Of a stretch of DNA of 64,000 bases, positions 1-9,138 are shown in pieces (the first letter of the stretch is position 1; the number at the start of each line of letters is the position of its first letter). The stretch is from Polaromonas sp. YR568 (GTDB taxonomy: Bacteria; Pseudomonadota; Gammaproteobacteria; Burkholderiales; Burkholderiaceae_C), in assembly GCF_900116715.1 (NCBI RefSeq), contig NZ_FPBM01000003.1, positions 372,001 to 436,000 on the forward strand. Direction: 5' to 3'. The notes under the pieces were generated by a model that had not been told where the DNA came from, ran no database searches, and was given only the letters and a program-made list of their open reading frames with translations. Both the position numbers and the translations under genes were made by a program.

Positions 1-1074
1 GTTGATGCGAAAGCCGCCGACGTCGTAGTCCGTCATGGTCTCGAAGGCCTTTTGCAGGCCCGCCCGGTCGGGCTTGCCGCTGCCGGCCGAACTGCGGCGC
101 ACGCCTTCGGCAAAGGTCTTGGCGGCGATGTAGCCCTCAACGCTTTCGTAGCTGGGTGTCTGGTCGGTCTGGTTCAGCACGTCCAGGTATTCCTTGATGA
201 TGGGTGTGCCGGTGCTGCGCGGCGAAGGCACCACCTGCGAGATCACGACCCCGCCGATTTCTTTGCCCAGTGCACTGAACAGTGGATCAATCCCGACTAC
301 GGACAGGTTGAGGAACTGGCCACCGAAACCGGCCTGGCGCATCTTGCGGATAAAGGCGGCCGACGAATTGAACAGACTCACCTGAATCACGGCCTGGGGC
401 TGGGTCTTCATGATCTGCGCCACGGCCGCATCGACCTTGTCGCTGTTGACGGGTGACAGCGCGCTGCCGACGATGGCCGGGCGCTTGAGGTCGATCAGCG
501 CCTGGTTGACGGCGGCCAGGCCGCCCTTGCCCATGGCGTCGTCTTCGGCAAACACGGCGATGCGGTCCTGGTTCAGCGTGGCGCAGTGGCGGGCAATCTT
601 GTAGGCCTCATCTGCCAGCGCGGGACGCACGTGGAACACATTGGTGAGGGCGGGATCATGCAGGGCATCGGATGCGGCAAAAGGCGCGAAGAACAAAGTG
701 CCGGACGCTTTTGCCGCGGCGAAGGCGGCATCGCAGCTGGCGGTGCCGGTGAACCCGAAGAGCGCGTCAACACCTTCATCGATCAACAGCTTGGCATTGG
801 CGGCAGCCTTGGCCGGCGTGTAGCCGTCATCAAGCGCCTTGACTTCGATCTTGTAGCCGCCCGCGCCGTTTTTGGCATTGATGGCGTCAAAGTAAATTTT
901 TGCGCCGTTCAGGTAGGCCAGGCCAATCTGGTCTGCGGCTCCCGTCAGCGGCACGGATTGGCCGAGAAGGATTTTTTTGCCGCCCTTGCTGCTTTGCGCC
1001 CACAGCGCGGGGCTTGCGACAGCGACACCTGCGGAAACACCACCAAGAACCAATTGACGCCGATTGAAGCCCAT
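1..1074 (-). CDS. ABC transporter substrate-binding protein, branched-chain amino acid (LivK) type, 3' end outside window
   Basis: The gene reads leftward from ATG at 1074 and stays open to the window edge (358 codons seen, C-terminus missing). The N-terminus carries two arginines (NRRQLVLGG) before a hydrophobic stretch and an AxA-like cleavage area ending near ALWAQS, so it is exported, possibly by the Tat route. The mature part starts with KKILLGQSVPLTG, typical of periplasmic type 1 binding proteins that feed Liv-type ABC importers. A central FGFTGTASCDAA block and the VFAEDDAMGKGG region fit the two-lobed fold. The ligand cannot be told: amino acids, amides and aromatic acids are all used by this family. 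No permease or ATPase gene is in view; partners could lie beyond the left edge or be unlinked. Confidence 0.85.
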   Translation of the reverse strand, partial: MGFNRRQLVLGGVSAGVAVASPALWAQSSKGGKKILLGQSVPLTGAADQIGLAYLNGAKIYFDAINAKNGAGGYKIEVKALDDGYTPAKAAANAKLLIDEGVDALFGFTGTASCDAAFAAAKASGTLFFAPFAASDALHDPALTNVFHVRPALADEAYKIARHCATLNQDRIAVFAEDDAMGKGGLAAVNQALIDLKRPAIVGSALSPVNSDKVDAAVAQIMKTQPQAVIQVSLFNSSAAFIRKMRQAGFGGQFLNLSVVGIDPLFSALGKEIGGVVISQVVPSPRSTGTPIIKEYLDVLNQTDQTPSYESVEGYIAAKTFAEGVRRSSAGSGKPDRAGLQKAFETMTDYDVGGFRIN

Positions 1075-1271
1075 GACAACACCTTTAGAGATACGAGTAG
1101 CCAAAGCAGGTTTGATGCCCGCAAGGCAGCATGCGCTCACTGTTCCAGAAAAATGTGACGAATTGTGCGCAGACACAGAGCGTAATCCGTGCCGCATGGA
1201 AAAAACAGCAGGGGAAATGCCAACACGTCATAAGCCTATGCCCCCGGATGTAGCCTTTTGACTGCGTTTTT

Positions 1272-2510
1272 TTATGTGCTGTTGCCGCTTGCACGCCGGG
1301 CAGACAAACGGTGCAGCGACACCGCCAGCAACAGGCCAAGGCCGGAGCTCACTGCGGTGACCCAACCCGTCCATTGCCAGCCCCCGGCCAACGCGGCAAC
1401 CCAGGCCACCAGCGGAGGGCCGGCGAATTGGCCGAGCGCCGACCATTGCTGAATCCAGCCGACGGTGGTGGACACGGTGTCGCTGCCGGGCGCGAGCCGG
1501 ATGGCCAGGCTGAACAGCGTGGCGGGAATCAGGCCGCCCACCATGGAGAACGCCAGCACGGCCGCATATTGCAGCGCCGGCGGAACATGCGCTGCGAAAG
1601 CCAGCAAGGTTCCGCCAGCCATCACCATAAAACCCGTACCCAGTAGCACAAGCGGCGCGACACCGCGGCCCAGCAGCCGCCCCGCCGTCACATTGCCCAC
1701 GATATTGACGGCGGCCGCAAGCGCGGTGAGCACCGAGACCCAATGGCCACCCACTCCCGCTTGCGCGTAGATCGACGGCAGGAAACCGACCACGGCAAGC
1801 CATTGCCCCGAATACATGGCGAAGGTCACTGCCATCAGCCAGGCTGCAGGTGAGCGCAAGGTGGCGGCAATGAGTTCGCCGCTGGAAGGCTTCACCGCCG
1901 CACCGCTCGAGGGCGGCAAGCCGGGCGCTCTTTCGTCTGCAGGCACCTGCCACACAACCAGCATTGCCAGTACCCCTGCCAGTGCGGCCAGCAGCCACCA
2001 CAAAATTCGCCAGCCCCAGTCAGGCGCAACCCAGCCGATGACCTGAGGCCCTGCCAGCAAGGCCAGTGCGGCGCCCAGAGGCATGTAGGCGCCCCAGACC
2101 CCCATCATGCGGCTGAGCCGCTCGGGCGGAACCAGTTGACGCACCAGGGCCGGCGCCGGCAAGACAACCCACAAAAATCCCAGCCCCTCCAGCACACGCG
2201 ATGCCAGCAGCCACTCAACGCCGGGAGCGGCGCCTCCAAGCGCGCTGGCGACGGCCATTACCAGCAGGCCACACACCATGCTGCGCCTGAGGCCCGCACG
2301 CTGCACAGCCAGACCGGTGACGAGCCCCAGGGTCATGCCGGCGAGCTGTACCAGCGACAGCAGGAAGCCGGCTTGCAGCAGCGTCACACCCAGCACCTGG
2401 CCGAGTACAGGCAAGGCAGGCGGCAGCTTGCCCACATGCAGCGCGGCCACCACGCCGGCGGCCATCACGTACCAGGCAGCGCGGGGATGGGAAGTGGAAT
2501 GGAGCGTCAA
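1272..2510 (-). CDS. MFS transporter, CynX/NimT-like
   Basis: This 412-residue protein is almost entirely hydrophobic and divides into two sets of about six membrane segments, as in the major facilitator superfamily. The loop after the second segment contains VQRAGLRRS, the degenerate motif A region, and the charged central loop lies near residues 195-215 (ADERAPGLPPSS). It resembles the CynX/NimT branch of small-solute transporters, but the substrate is not evident. The longest frame begins with TTG at 2510 without a strong ribosome site, and the first ATG in frame is about 15 codons on, at the edge of membrane segment 1, so the start is uncertain. It follows the binding-protein gene head to tail on the same strand's far side and precedes no clear partner. 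Confidence 0.8.
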   Translation of the reverse strand: MTLHSTSHPRAAWYVMAAGVVAALHVGKLPPALPVLGQVLGVTLLQAGFLLSLVQLAGMTLGLVTGLAVQRAGLRRSMVCGLLVMAVASALGGAAPGVEWLLASRVLEGLGFLWVVLPAPALVRQLVPPERLSRMMGVWGAYMPLGAALALLAGPQVIGWVAPDWGWRILWWLLAALAGVLAMLVVWQVPADERAPGLPPSSGAAVKPSSGELIAATLRSPAAWLMAVTFAMYSGQWLAVVGFLPSIYAQAGVGGHWVSVLTALAAAVNIVGNVTAGRLLGRGVAPLVLLGTGFMVMAGGTLLAFAAHVPPALQYAAVLAFSMVGGLIPATLFSLAIRLAPGSDTVSTTVGWIQQWSALGQFAGPPLVAWVAALAGGWQWTGWVTAVSSGLGLLLAVSLHRLSARRASGNST

Positions 2511-2550
2511 GCCGGACCCGCCGGGCAGGCATCAACAGACAAAAAGAAAA

Positions 2551-3750
2551 TCACGCGGGGAACGCGGCGCGCCCTTTGAGGCGCTCGTGTTCTTTGGTGG
2601 CGAAGCGGTCCGTCATGCCGGCAATGTAGTCGGCCACCACCCGCTCGGGCTTGGCGCCCACGGCATGCGGTGCATCGACGCCGTCAAAACGGTCGATGTG
2701 CGCCTGCGGCATCTGGGTCGGATCGGCCATATAGGCATCGAACAGATCACGCACCACCTGCTTGGCGGCCTGCGTGGTTTCCACCACCTTCGGGTGGCGG
2801 TAAAGGTTTTTCAACAAGAAACGTTTGAGCGAAGCCGACTGCTGCGCCATCTCGTCCGTAAAGCAAACCAGCGGCGGATGGCGGCGGACGTCGTCCACGC
2901 CGGCCGGCGCGGCCTTGTGAATGGCCGCCGACGTCGCATCCATCACGTTGTAGACCTGCGCGCTGAGCATGCGCCGTATGGTCTCAAACAACAGCCGCCG
3001 CCCCTGCAGGCCGCGATGGGCCAGCCGGGACTCGCGGCAGTACTGGGCGAACAGCTCCACGTCTTCAAGCTGCTCCAGGCTGAGTAGGCCCGACCGCACG
3101 CCGTCGTCGATGTCATGCGCGTTGTAGGCGATTTCGTCGGCAAGGTTGGCGAGCTGCGCCTCCAGGCCGGGTTGTTGCCAGTGCGGGCCGTCACCGGCCT
3201 GCTCGACAAACCTGCGGGCCACGCCGCAGGGTTCGCGGGCCTCGATATGGCGTGCGTTGCGCCGGGAGCAGTGCTTCAGGATGCCCTCACGCGTCTCGAA
3301 GCTGAGGTTCAGGCCGTTATAGGCGGGGTAGCGCTCTTCCAGCGCGTCCACGACACGCAGGCTTTGCAGGTTGTGCTCGAAGCCCGCGCTCTCGGGGTTG
3401 TAGTCCTTCAGGCAGGCATTGAGGGCATCCTGCCCGGCATGGCCGAAGGGTGTGTGGCCCAGGTCGTGCGCCAGCGCGATGGCCTCCACCAGGTCTTCGT
3501 TGAGTTTCAAGGTGCGGGCAATGGAACGCCCGAGCTGCGCAACCTCCAGCGAGTGCGTCAGGCGCGTGCGGAACAAATCACCTTCGTGGTTCAGGAAAAC
3601 CTGCGTTTTATAAACCAGGCGCCGAAAGGCCGTGGAGTGCACGATGCGGTCGCGATCACGCTGGAACTCGGACCGGGTGGGTGCGGGCAGCTCGGAAAAA
3701 CGGCGGCCGCGCGACAACGCGGGATCACAGGCATAGGGCTGCAGAGTCAT
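2551..3750 (-). CDS. dgt: Deoxyguanosinetriphosphate triphosphohydrolase-like protein
   Basis: The 399-residue protein is an HD-domain hydrolase. Family members split dNTPs into deoxynucleoside and triphosphate and help control nucleotide pools. The metal-binding residues are visible: the histidine of RLTHSLEVAQ (near residue 65) and the HD pair of ALAHDLGHTPFGH (near 93-94), followed by a later aspartate in the NLADEIAYNAHDID helix. The N-terminal STAFRRLVYKTQVF segment is typical of the short Dgt subgroup, which is about 380-400 residues against about 500 in E. coli Dgt. It is the last gene of the leftward pil-aroK-aroB-dgt row, 112 bp after aroB. That gap holds one copy of the 51-bp dispersed repeat. 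Confidence 0.92.
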   Translation of the reverse strand: MTLQPYACDPALSRGRRFSELPAPTRSEFQRDRDRIVHSTAFRRLVYKTQVFLNHEGDLFRTRLTHSLEVAQLGRSIARTLKLNEDLVEAIALAHDLGHTPFGHAGQDALNACLKDYNPESAGFEHNLQSLRVVDALEERYPAYNGLNLSFETREGILKHCSRRNARHIEAREPCGVARRFVEQAGDGPHWQQPGLEAQLANLADEIAYNAHDIDDGVRSGLLSLEQLEDVELFAQYCRESRLAHRGLQGRRLLFETIRRMLSAQVYNVMDATSAAIHKAAPAGVDDVRRHPPLVCFTDEMAQQSASLKRFLLKNLYRHPKVVETTQAAKQVVRDLFDAYMADPTQMPQAHIDRFDGVDAPHAVGAKPERVVADYIAGMTDRFATKEHERLKGRAAFPA

Positions 3751-3767
3751 AATTCAGGCGTCAAAGT

Positions 3768-3818
3768 GGCTTTGAGTCCAATGAAATCGGGCGTAAGCAG
3801 CTACCAAATTCATAGCAA
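3768..3818 (-). repeat. 51-bp dispersed repeat, copy 1 (aroB-dgt gap)
   Basis: Read on the minus strand this segment starts TTGCTAT, continues with GGTAGCTGCTTACGCCC and ends near CATTGGACTC. It aligns without gaps to four other copies at 23934-23984, 39481-39531, 43449-43499 and 51399-51449. The common core is GCTAT, seven variable bases, then (G/A)(T/C)AGCTG(C/T)TT(A/G)C(G/A)C. It lies between the stop of aroB and the start of dgt. Confidence 0.8.
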
Positions 3819-3862
3819 CCTTATTGCGTCGGTTTTGGCGTCATCTTGACCTCGGCGCGGGC

Positions 3863-4978
3863 TTACGCGCAGCAAAGGTCAATCACACTGCGCACGAGAG
3901 CATCGGGCGCACTGCGAACAACCGCTTTTCCCGGTCCATCGATCACTACAAAGCGGATCTCGCCCGCTTCGGATTTTTTGTCGATGCGCATCAACTCCAG
4001 GTAGCGTCCGGCGTTGTCGCCGCCCGGCAGAATAGGCGCCCTGACAGGCAGGCCGGCCCGCAAAACAAGCCGCGTCAGGCGTTCGACAAAAAACCGGTCA
4101 ACCAGCCCCAGGCGCTCCGACAGATGCGCGGCCATCACCATGCCGCAGCCCACACCTTCACCGTGCAACCATTCCCCATAGCCCAGGCCCGATTCAATCG
4201 CGTGGCCAAAGGTGTGGCCGAAATTCAGAATGGCCCGCAAGCCCGACTCGCGCTCGTCCTGGCTCACGATCCAGGCTTTGATCTCGCAGCTGCGGCGGAT
4301 GGCGTGGGCCATGGCCGCGGGCTCCCTGGCCAGCAGGTCGTCCAGGTTGGCCTCGAGCCATTCCAGGAACGCCATATCGGCAATGGGTCCGTATTTGATG
4401 ATCTCTGCCAGGCCCGCGCTCAGTTCGCGCGAGGGCAGCGTCGCCAGGACATCCAGGTCGCACACCACCTGCAAGGGCTGGTAGAACGCGCCTATCATGT
4501 TTTTGCCCAGCGGATGGTTAATCGCCGTCTTGCCGCCTACCGACGAGTCCACCTGGGCCAGCAGCGTCGTGGGCACCTGCACAAAGGGTACGCCGCGCAT
4601 ATAGCTGGCGGCGGCAAAGCCGGTCATGTCACCCACCACGCCGCCGCCCAAAGCAAACAGCACCGTCTTGCGGTCGCAGCCGTTTTCCAGCAAGGCGTCA
4701 AAAATCAGCTGCAAGGTTGGCCAGTCCTTGTGGACTTCACCGTCGGGCAGGCTCACCTGCAGCACCTTGCTGTAACGCTGGCGCAAAGCTTCGGCGAGCT
4801 GCGCCGCATACAAAGGCGCCACCGTGGTGTTTGACACCACCAATGCCGTCGCCGCTTTGGGAATATCCTGGTAGGTCAGGCTGCTGCCAAGAAGCCCGCT
4901 GCCTATGACGATGGGGTAGCTGCGTTCACCCAGGTCAATCTGTATCTGCGCTGCCGCAGGAGAGGAATTTGCTTGCAT
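3863..4978 (-). CDS. aroB: 3-dehydroquinate synthase
   Basis: AroB converts DAHP to 3-dehydroquinate, the second step of the shikimate pathway, in the cytoplasm with NAD and a divalent metal. The 371-residue length is usual. Visible landmarks are the NAD-binding glycine run [16 protein letters not shown] (near 108-123), the [18 protein letters not shown] block (near 135-152) that lines the active site, and the metal-ligand regions AEIIKYG and [11 protein letters not shown]. The histidine of [10 protein letters not shown] is the third ligand. The gene follows aroK on the same strand after about 66 bp, the common aroKB order, so the two shikimate genes are probably cotranscribed with the pilus genes upstream or from a promoter within that row. 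Confidence 0.96.
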   Translation of the reverse strand: MQANSSPAAAQIQIDLGERSYPIVIGSGLLGSSLTYQDIPKAATALVVSNTTVAPLYAAQLAEALRQRYSKVLQVSLPDGEVHKDWPTLQLIFDALLENGCDRKTVLFALGGGVVGDMTGFAAASYMRGVPFVQVPTTLLAQVDSSVGGKTAINHPLGKNMIGAFYQPLQVVCDLDVLATLPSRELSAGLAEIIKYGPIADMAFLEWLEANLDDLLAREPAAMAHAIRRSCEIKAWIVSQDERESGLRAILNFGHTFGHAIESGLGYGEWLHGEGVGCGMVMAAHLSERLGLVDRFFVERLTRLVLRAGLPVRAPILPGGDNAGRYLELMRIDKKSEAGEIRFVVIDGPGKAVVRSAPDALVRSVIDLCCA

Positions 4979-5044
4979 GAGGGAAGTGTAGAGGCTACGG
5001 CCCGCCCCCAGAAAGCGGGCGGAGGTTTTAGTCTTTGCCGGAGG

Positions 5045-5701
5045 TCAGGAATTGGGGCCTGATGCCGCGGGCGAAGTCACCACGCCGGCAAGCTCCAGCT
5101 GCATGAGGATCATGTTGACCAGCGTCGATACGGAAGGCCGGCCTGTCTCAATCACAAAGTGGGCGGTTTCCCTGTAAAGGGGATCGCGGGCGGCGTAGAG
5201 ATCCCGGAGCCGGGCCAGCGGATCGGCGACTTGCAGCAAGGGTCGGTTCTGGTCATGCCGCAAGCGGCGGAATACTTCTTCGGGGATGGAGTGCAGGTAA
5301 ACCACCTGCGACCGCACACGAAGATGCTCCCGGTTGGCCGGGCGCAGCACCGTCCCGCCGCCGCTGGAGAGCACGCAGGACGGCCCCAGCGTCAACTCGT
5401 CAATGACAAGCTGCTCGATATCGCGGAATGCGTTTTCGCCTTCCCGCTCAAAAAACTCGCGAATGGAGCATCCGATGCGCTGCTCTATCACCTGGTCCGA
5501 ATCAATGAACCGCAAACCCATCCTTCGGGCAAGATGCCTGCCGACAGTGGATTTGCCCGAACCGGGCAAGCCCACACAGGCGATTCTCAAAGGATGTGCG
5601 TTCAATGGGATCTGGGGAGACTGTCTGGTCTGCCTCGAAGGTACAAGAAAACGAAAAGAAACCGGTTCCACAAATGCGACAGGCCCCAAAGGGCCCGTCA
5701 C
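5045..5701 (-). CDS. aroK: Shikimate kinase
   Basis: AroK phosphorylates shikimate with ATP in the cytoplasm. The Walker A motif is GLPGSGKST, the shikimate-binding aspartate and arginine sit in FIDSDQVIE and the EREGENAFRDIE stretch, and SSGGGTVLRPANRE is the conserved glycine triplet region. The longest frame begins with GTG at 5701, which has an AGAGG about 8 bases upstream, giving 218 residues. That is long for the family (about 170-190). A TTG at 5605 would give 186 residues beginning NAHPLRIACVG, which fits the family length better but has no clear ribosome site. I give the long form and regard the start as open. It sits between pilQ and aroB. Confidence 0.93.
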   Translation of the reverse strand: MTGPLGPVAFVEPVSFRFLVPSRQTRQSPQIPLNAHPLRIACVGLPGSGKSTVGRHLARRMGLRFIDSDQVIEQRIGCSIREFFEREGENAFRDIEQLVIDELTLGPSCVLSSGGGTVLRPANREHLRVRSQVVYLHSIPEEVFRRLRHDQNRPLLQVADPLARLRDLYAARDPLYRETAHFVIETGRPSVSTLVNMILMQLELAGVVTSPAASGPNS

Positions 5702-5718
5702 TACCTGCCTCTTCGGCC

Positions 5719-5761
5719 AAGCCGGGCCCGCCTCACGGGGGGCCCCGGCCTTGCCGGCTTA
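5719..5761 (-). other. GC-rich hairpin at the end of pilQ
   Basis: An inverted repeat with outer arms AAGCCGG and CCGGCTT and an inner GGGCCC/GGGCCC pair covers the pilQ stop codon and the short pilQ-aroK gap. There is no T-run after it on the minus strand, so it is not a standard intrinsic terminator. It could stall or stabilise the upstream pil transcript. Confidence 0.45.
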
Positions 5762-7903
5762 ACGCAGTGCCGATCCGGTGGTCAGCATTCTGGGGGTGAT
5801 AAACACCAGCAGTTCGGATTTGGTGGCAGAACGGGTTTTCTGCTTGAAGAGGTTACCGACACCGGGCAGGTCACCCAGGAACGGAACCTTGGTTTCGCTG
5901 TCGCGGTCGTTCTGTTCAAAGATCCCGCCGATCACAACCGTTCCGCCGTTTTCAACCAGAACCTGGGTCTGGATGTGCTTGGTGTCAATCGCAAAACCGT
6001 TGGACGTTTCACGGCCCACGCTGTCCTTGTTCACATCCACCTGGAGAATGATGCTGCCCTCCGGGGTGATTTGCGGAGTGACTTCAAGCTTCAGGTTGGC
6101 TTTGCGGAACGCGATGGCAGTGGCGCCGCTGGAGGTCGCCTGCTGGTACGGGAGTTCCGTACCCTGCTCGATCAACGCCTTGACCTGGTCGGCCGTGATG
6201 ATGCGCGGGCTGGACACCACTTTGGTCTTGCCGTCCGCCTCGGACGCCGAGATTTCAAGATTCAACAAACGGGTCATGGACGAGTTGAAAAGTGACAAGG
6301 CAAAGGTAGACGCAGCGAAACCGTTTTGCCCCACCGCCGGCAAGTTCAGGAAGTCACCGGCATTGGTACCTATATTGAGACCGAGATTCGCCGTTTGACC
6401 TGCACCCACATTGGGCGCTATGTAGGTATTGCCGACCATGATGTTGTTGGTGGTGTTAAACGGACGGCCGCCCAGTCTCACGCCCAGGGATTTGCCGAAC
6501 GAATCCGAAGCTTCCACAATCCGCGCTTCAATCAGCACCTGGCGCACGGGAATATCGAGTTTGGCAATCAGGGCCTGAACCTGCTCGAGCTTGGAGGGAA
6601 TATCCGTCACGAACAACTGGTTGGTGCGCGTCTCGGAAATGACGCTGCCGCGGTTTGACAGTATTTTGGTGGCGCCTGCGCCGCTACCCAGCAATCCTGC
6701 CGCAATATCGCTCGCCTTTGCATAGTTGAGCTTGAAATCCTGTGTGCGCACCGATTCCAGGCTCTGGATGGAGTTTTTCGACTCCAGCTCCAGCTTGTCC
6801 TTGGCCGCCAATTCATCCTTGGGCGCGATCACAAGAACGTTGCCATTCTTGCGCATGCCCAAGCCCTTGGATTGCAGAATGATATCCAGCGCCTGATCCC
6901 ATGGAACATCCTTGAGCCTCAAGGTAACGCTGCCCGTCACGGAATCCGAAGTCACGATATTGAAATTCGTGAAATCTGCGATGACCTGCAAAAGCGAGCG
7001 GATTTCAATGTTCTGGAAATTCAGCGACAGCTTCTCACCGGCATAACCAGGCCCTTGGGTCAGCTTGGTGGGGTCGGCTTTTTGCTGGCGCACTTCCAGG
7101 ACAAACTGGTTGTCACTCTGGTAAGCACTGTGTTCCCAGGCGCCCTTTGGCTCCACCACCATGCGCACCTTGTCGCCGGCCTGAAATGTGGTGACGGTTT
7201 GTACAGGGGTGCCGAAGTCGGCGACATCCAGACGACGGCGCAAACCTTCAGGCAATGCGGTTTTCAGGAACTCGACCACGAGGGTCTGCCCTTGCTGGCG
7301 AATGTCAACGCCAACATCGCTATTGGAGAGCCCCACCACAATACGGCCGCTGCTATCGTTGCCGCGGCGGAAATCGATATCTTTCAGCGGCAGAACATCG
7401 CGGTTCCGGCTTTCGGCGAATACCTGAACGGGTGCTGGCGCCGACGCGGCTGCCGCGGAAGCATCCAGAATAATCAGCAGAGATTTACCTTGTATTTCAG
7501 CCTTGTAATTTGATGGCGCCTTCAGGTTGAGAACGACCCGGGTCCGCTCTCCGGCTTGAACGACATTGGCCGAGCGCAGGTTCCCAAGATTGAGATCCAC
7601 CGCGGAGCGCCCCATGGAGTTGCTGACGCCGGGGAAATCCAGCGCAATCCGCGCCGGCGCCTGAATACTGAAACCCGTGGGGACGGCCGCAAGCGGCTCC
7701 GCCAGTTCGATCCGGATGATCTCGGTGCCGCCCTGGACGGAGCCCGACACGGACTGAATCGAATTTTCAGCCTGTGCGGCTATCGGCAGCGATGCCACCA
7801 GCAAAGCCATGCTGAATGAAGCGCCACGCAGTACACGTTCAAGCAAACGCTTCAGGCCGCCTCCCGTACCCTCTGCCTCTAATGCCCATAGTTGCTTGTT
7901 CAT
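5759..7903 (-). CDS. pilQ: Type IV pilus secretin PilQ
   Basis: PilQ forms the outer-membrane pore through which type IV pili pass. The 714-residue protein has an N-terminal hydrophobic signal (about 25-46, ending AAQAEN), AMIN-type domains that bind peptidoglycan (about 50-260, including RIALDFPGV and RIVVGLSN), an STN/secretin N0 domain starting near LSLNFQNIEIRSLLQVIADF, an N1 domain, and the C-terminal secretin core with VLIEARIVEA, the VVSSPRIITAD block and GGIFEQN..KVPFLGDLPGVGNLFK. It ends LLVFITPRML. The start overlaps the pilP stop (ATGA), so translation is coupled. It is the last of five pil genes in the usual order. Confidence 0.97.
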   Translation of the reverse strand: MNKQLWALEAEGTGGGLKRLLERVLRGASFSMALLVASLPIAAQAENSIQSVSGSVQGGTEIIRIELAEPLAAVPTGFSIQAPARIALDFPGVSNSMGRSAVDLNLGNLRSANVVQAGERTRVVLNLKAPSNYKAEIQGKSLLIILDASAAAASAPAPVQVFAESRNRDVLPLKDIDFRRGNDSSGRIVVGLSNSDVGVDIRQQGQTLVVEFLKTALPEGLRRRLDVADFGTPVQTVTTFQAGDKVRMVVEPKGAWEHSAYQSDNQFVLEVRQQKADPTKLTQGPGYAGEKLSLNFQNIEIRSLLQVIADFTNFNIVTSDSVTGSVTLRLKDVPWDQALDIILQSKGLGMRKNGNVLVIAPKDELAAKDKLELESKNSIQSLESVRTQDFKLNYAKASDIAAGLLGSGAGATKILSNRGSVISETRTNQLFVTDIPSKLEQVQALIAKLDIPVRQVLIEARIVEASDSFGKSLGVRLGGRPFNTTNNIMVGNTYIAPNVGAGQTANLGLNIGTNAGDFLNLPAVGQNGFAASTFALSLFNSSMTRLLNLEISASEADGKTKVVSSPRIITADQVKALIEQGTELPYQQATSSGATAIAFRKANLKLEVTPQITPEGSIILQVDVNKDSVGRETSNGFAIDTKHIQTQVLVENGGTVVIGGIFEQNDRDSETKVPFLGDLPGVGNLFKQKTRSATKSELLVFITPRMLTTGSALR

Positions 7904-8451
7904 CTTGATCCCTCTAAAAGCTGTAATGTCGCGGTCCGCTCAATCCATTCGCCCGCAGCGTCCTGCACGATTTCACGCAGGGAAAGGCTTGTTTCATCTA
8001 CTTTCGTAATGCGGCCATAGTTCTGCCCAAGATAGTTGCCGGCCCGAACCTGGTACACGAGGTTATCCACCCTGACCAATGCAACGGGTTGCCCTGTCTT
8101 GATCAGGCTGCCCACCATGACCGTCGCGTCCAGCGGATAGGCTTCCAGAGGCTCCTTGCGCCGGCTCAATTCCGGTGCGATCAAAGCCGCGTTCGACGTT
8201 GCCTGGTTCGAGTCGCGCTTGAGCGCCTGGGTCAGCTTCTGGTTGCTGAAGGGCTCTATGGAACCTTCCTGGTTATAGGACTGCGGTGAAAATTTGGTCG
8301 GTTCAGGCAAAGGATCCACTCTGGGCCGGGTCGCATTGCGCTGCTCCGTCATCCATTGCTGCAGCTCTTCCTGCTCAGACGAGCCGCAACCGGCCATTCC
8401 AAGCAATATGAGCAGAAAACCACCTGCCAATGCATACCTTTTGAATTTCAT
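7900..8451 (-). CDS. pilP: Type IV pilus inner-membrane lipoprotein PilP
   Basis: PilP is a periplasmic lipoprotein that links the PilN/PilO inner-membrane platform to the secretin PilQ. The 183-residue product starts with a lipoprotein signal whose lipobox is LLGMAGC (Cys near residue 22). A proline- and glutamine-rich linker follows, then the C-terminal beta domain (about 100-183) with VGSLIKTGQPVALVRVDN and NYLGQNYGRITKV, typical of the family. The start codon overlaps the pilO stop by ATGA, and the stop overlaps the pilQ start the same way, so all three genes are translationally linked. Confidence 0.94.
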   Translation of the reverse strand: MKFKRYALAGGFLLILLGMAGCGSSEQEELQQWMTEQRNATRPRVDPLPEPTKFSPQSYNQEGSIEPFSNQKLTQALKRDSNQATSNAALIAPELSRRKEPLEAYPLDATVMVGSLIKTGQPVALVRVDNLVYQVRAGNYLGQNYGRITKVDETSLSLREIVQDAAGEWIERTATLQLLEGSR

Positions 8452-9116
8452 TTTTTGGCTCCCGGAGCGCTCTTGCGCTGAAGTGCCACTTCATCGGGAT
8501 CAAGGTAGCGGAACGTCTTCGCCGTCGTATCCATCGTCAGATTGCCATCTTTGCCTGGTGCCAGGGAGAAATTATTCAAAGTCACGATGCGGGAAAGATT
8601 CGCGATGTCCGCAGCGAACGCCCCGATATCGTGATACCGCCCCGTCACTCGCACGGCAATTGGCAACTCCGCGTAATACTCTTTCACGCTGACCTGGCCC
8701 GGCCGGAACAGCTCAAATTGCAAGCTGCGCCCCAGACCCGCCTGGTTGATGTCGGAAAGCAGCGCATCCATTTCGGCCTTGCCCGGCAGCTGCTTTTCCA
8801 GCTGGGTGACGTACTGCTGAACCTGCTCCCGTTGCTTTTTCAGCGCGTCAAGATTGACTGCCTGCACAAGCTTCTTTTTGTAGTCCTCTTTGAGCTGAAC
8901 TTCTTTTGCCTGCTCTGCCGTCAACTCTTCATCCGAAGAGCTCAGCCAGACAAACCAGAGAGCAGCGACCACAGCAATCGTCACGGCAACGCACAACAGA
9001 TATCTGGGTAGTGCCGGCCAAGACGGCGGGTCATTGGGGTTAAGCCCCGTGAATTGGGACTTCAGGCTGGCCTGAAGCGCCGCAACATCGATGGAGGGTT
9101 TGGGAATTTTTGCCAT
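8448..9116 (-). CDS. pilO: Type IV pilus alignment protein PilO
   Basis: PilO is a bitopic inner-membrane protein that pairs with PilN. The 222-residue sequence has a cytoplasmic N-terminus with the LKSQFTGLNPNDPPSWP stretch, one membrane segment (about 44-62, YLLCVAVTIAVVAALWFVWL), a coiled-coil region rich in Lys, Gln and Glu (about 70-115), and a ferredoxin-like C-terminal domain with FELFRPGQ..VKEYYAELPIAVRVTGRYHDIGAFAADIANLSRIV, which is highly typical of PilO. It lies 22 bp after pilN and overlaps pilP by four bases. Confidence 0.95.
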   Translation of the reverse strand: MAKIPKPSIDVAALQASLKSQFTGLNPNDPPSWPALPRYLLCVAVTIAVVAALWFVWLSSSDEELTAEQAKEVQLKEDYKKKLVQAVNLDALKKQREQVQQYVTQLEKQLPGKAEMDALLSDINQAGLGRSLQFELFRPGQVSVKEYYAELPIAVRVTGRYHDIGAFAADIANLSRIVTLNNFSLAPGKDGNLTMDTTAKTFRYLDPDEVALQRKSAPGAKK

Positions 9117-9138
9117 GTGTCAGTCTCGTTCAACCCGT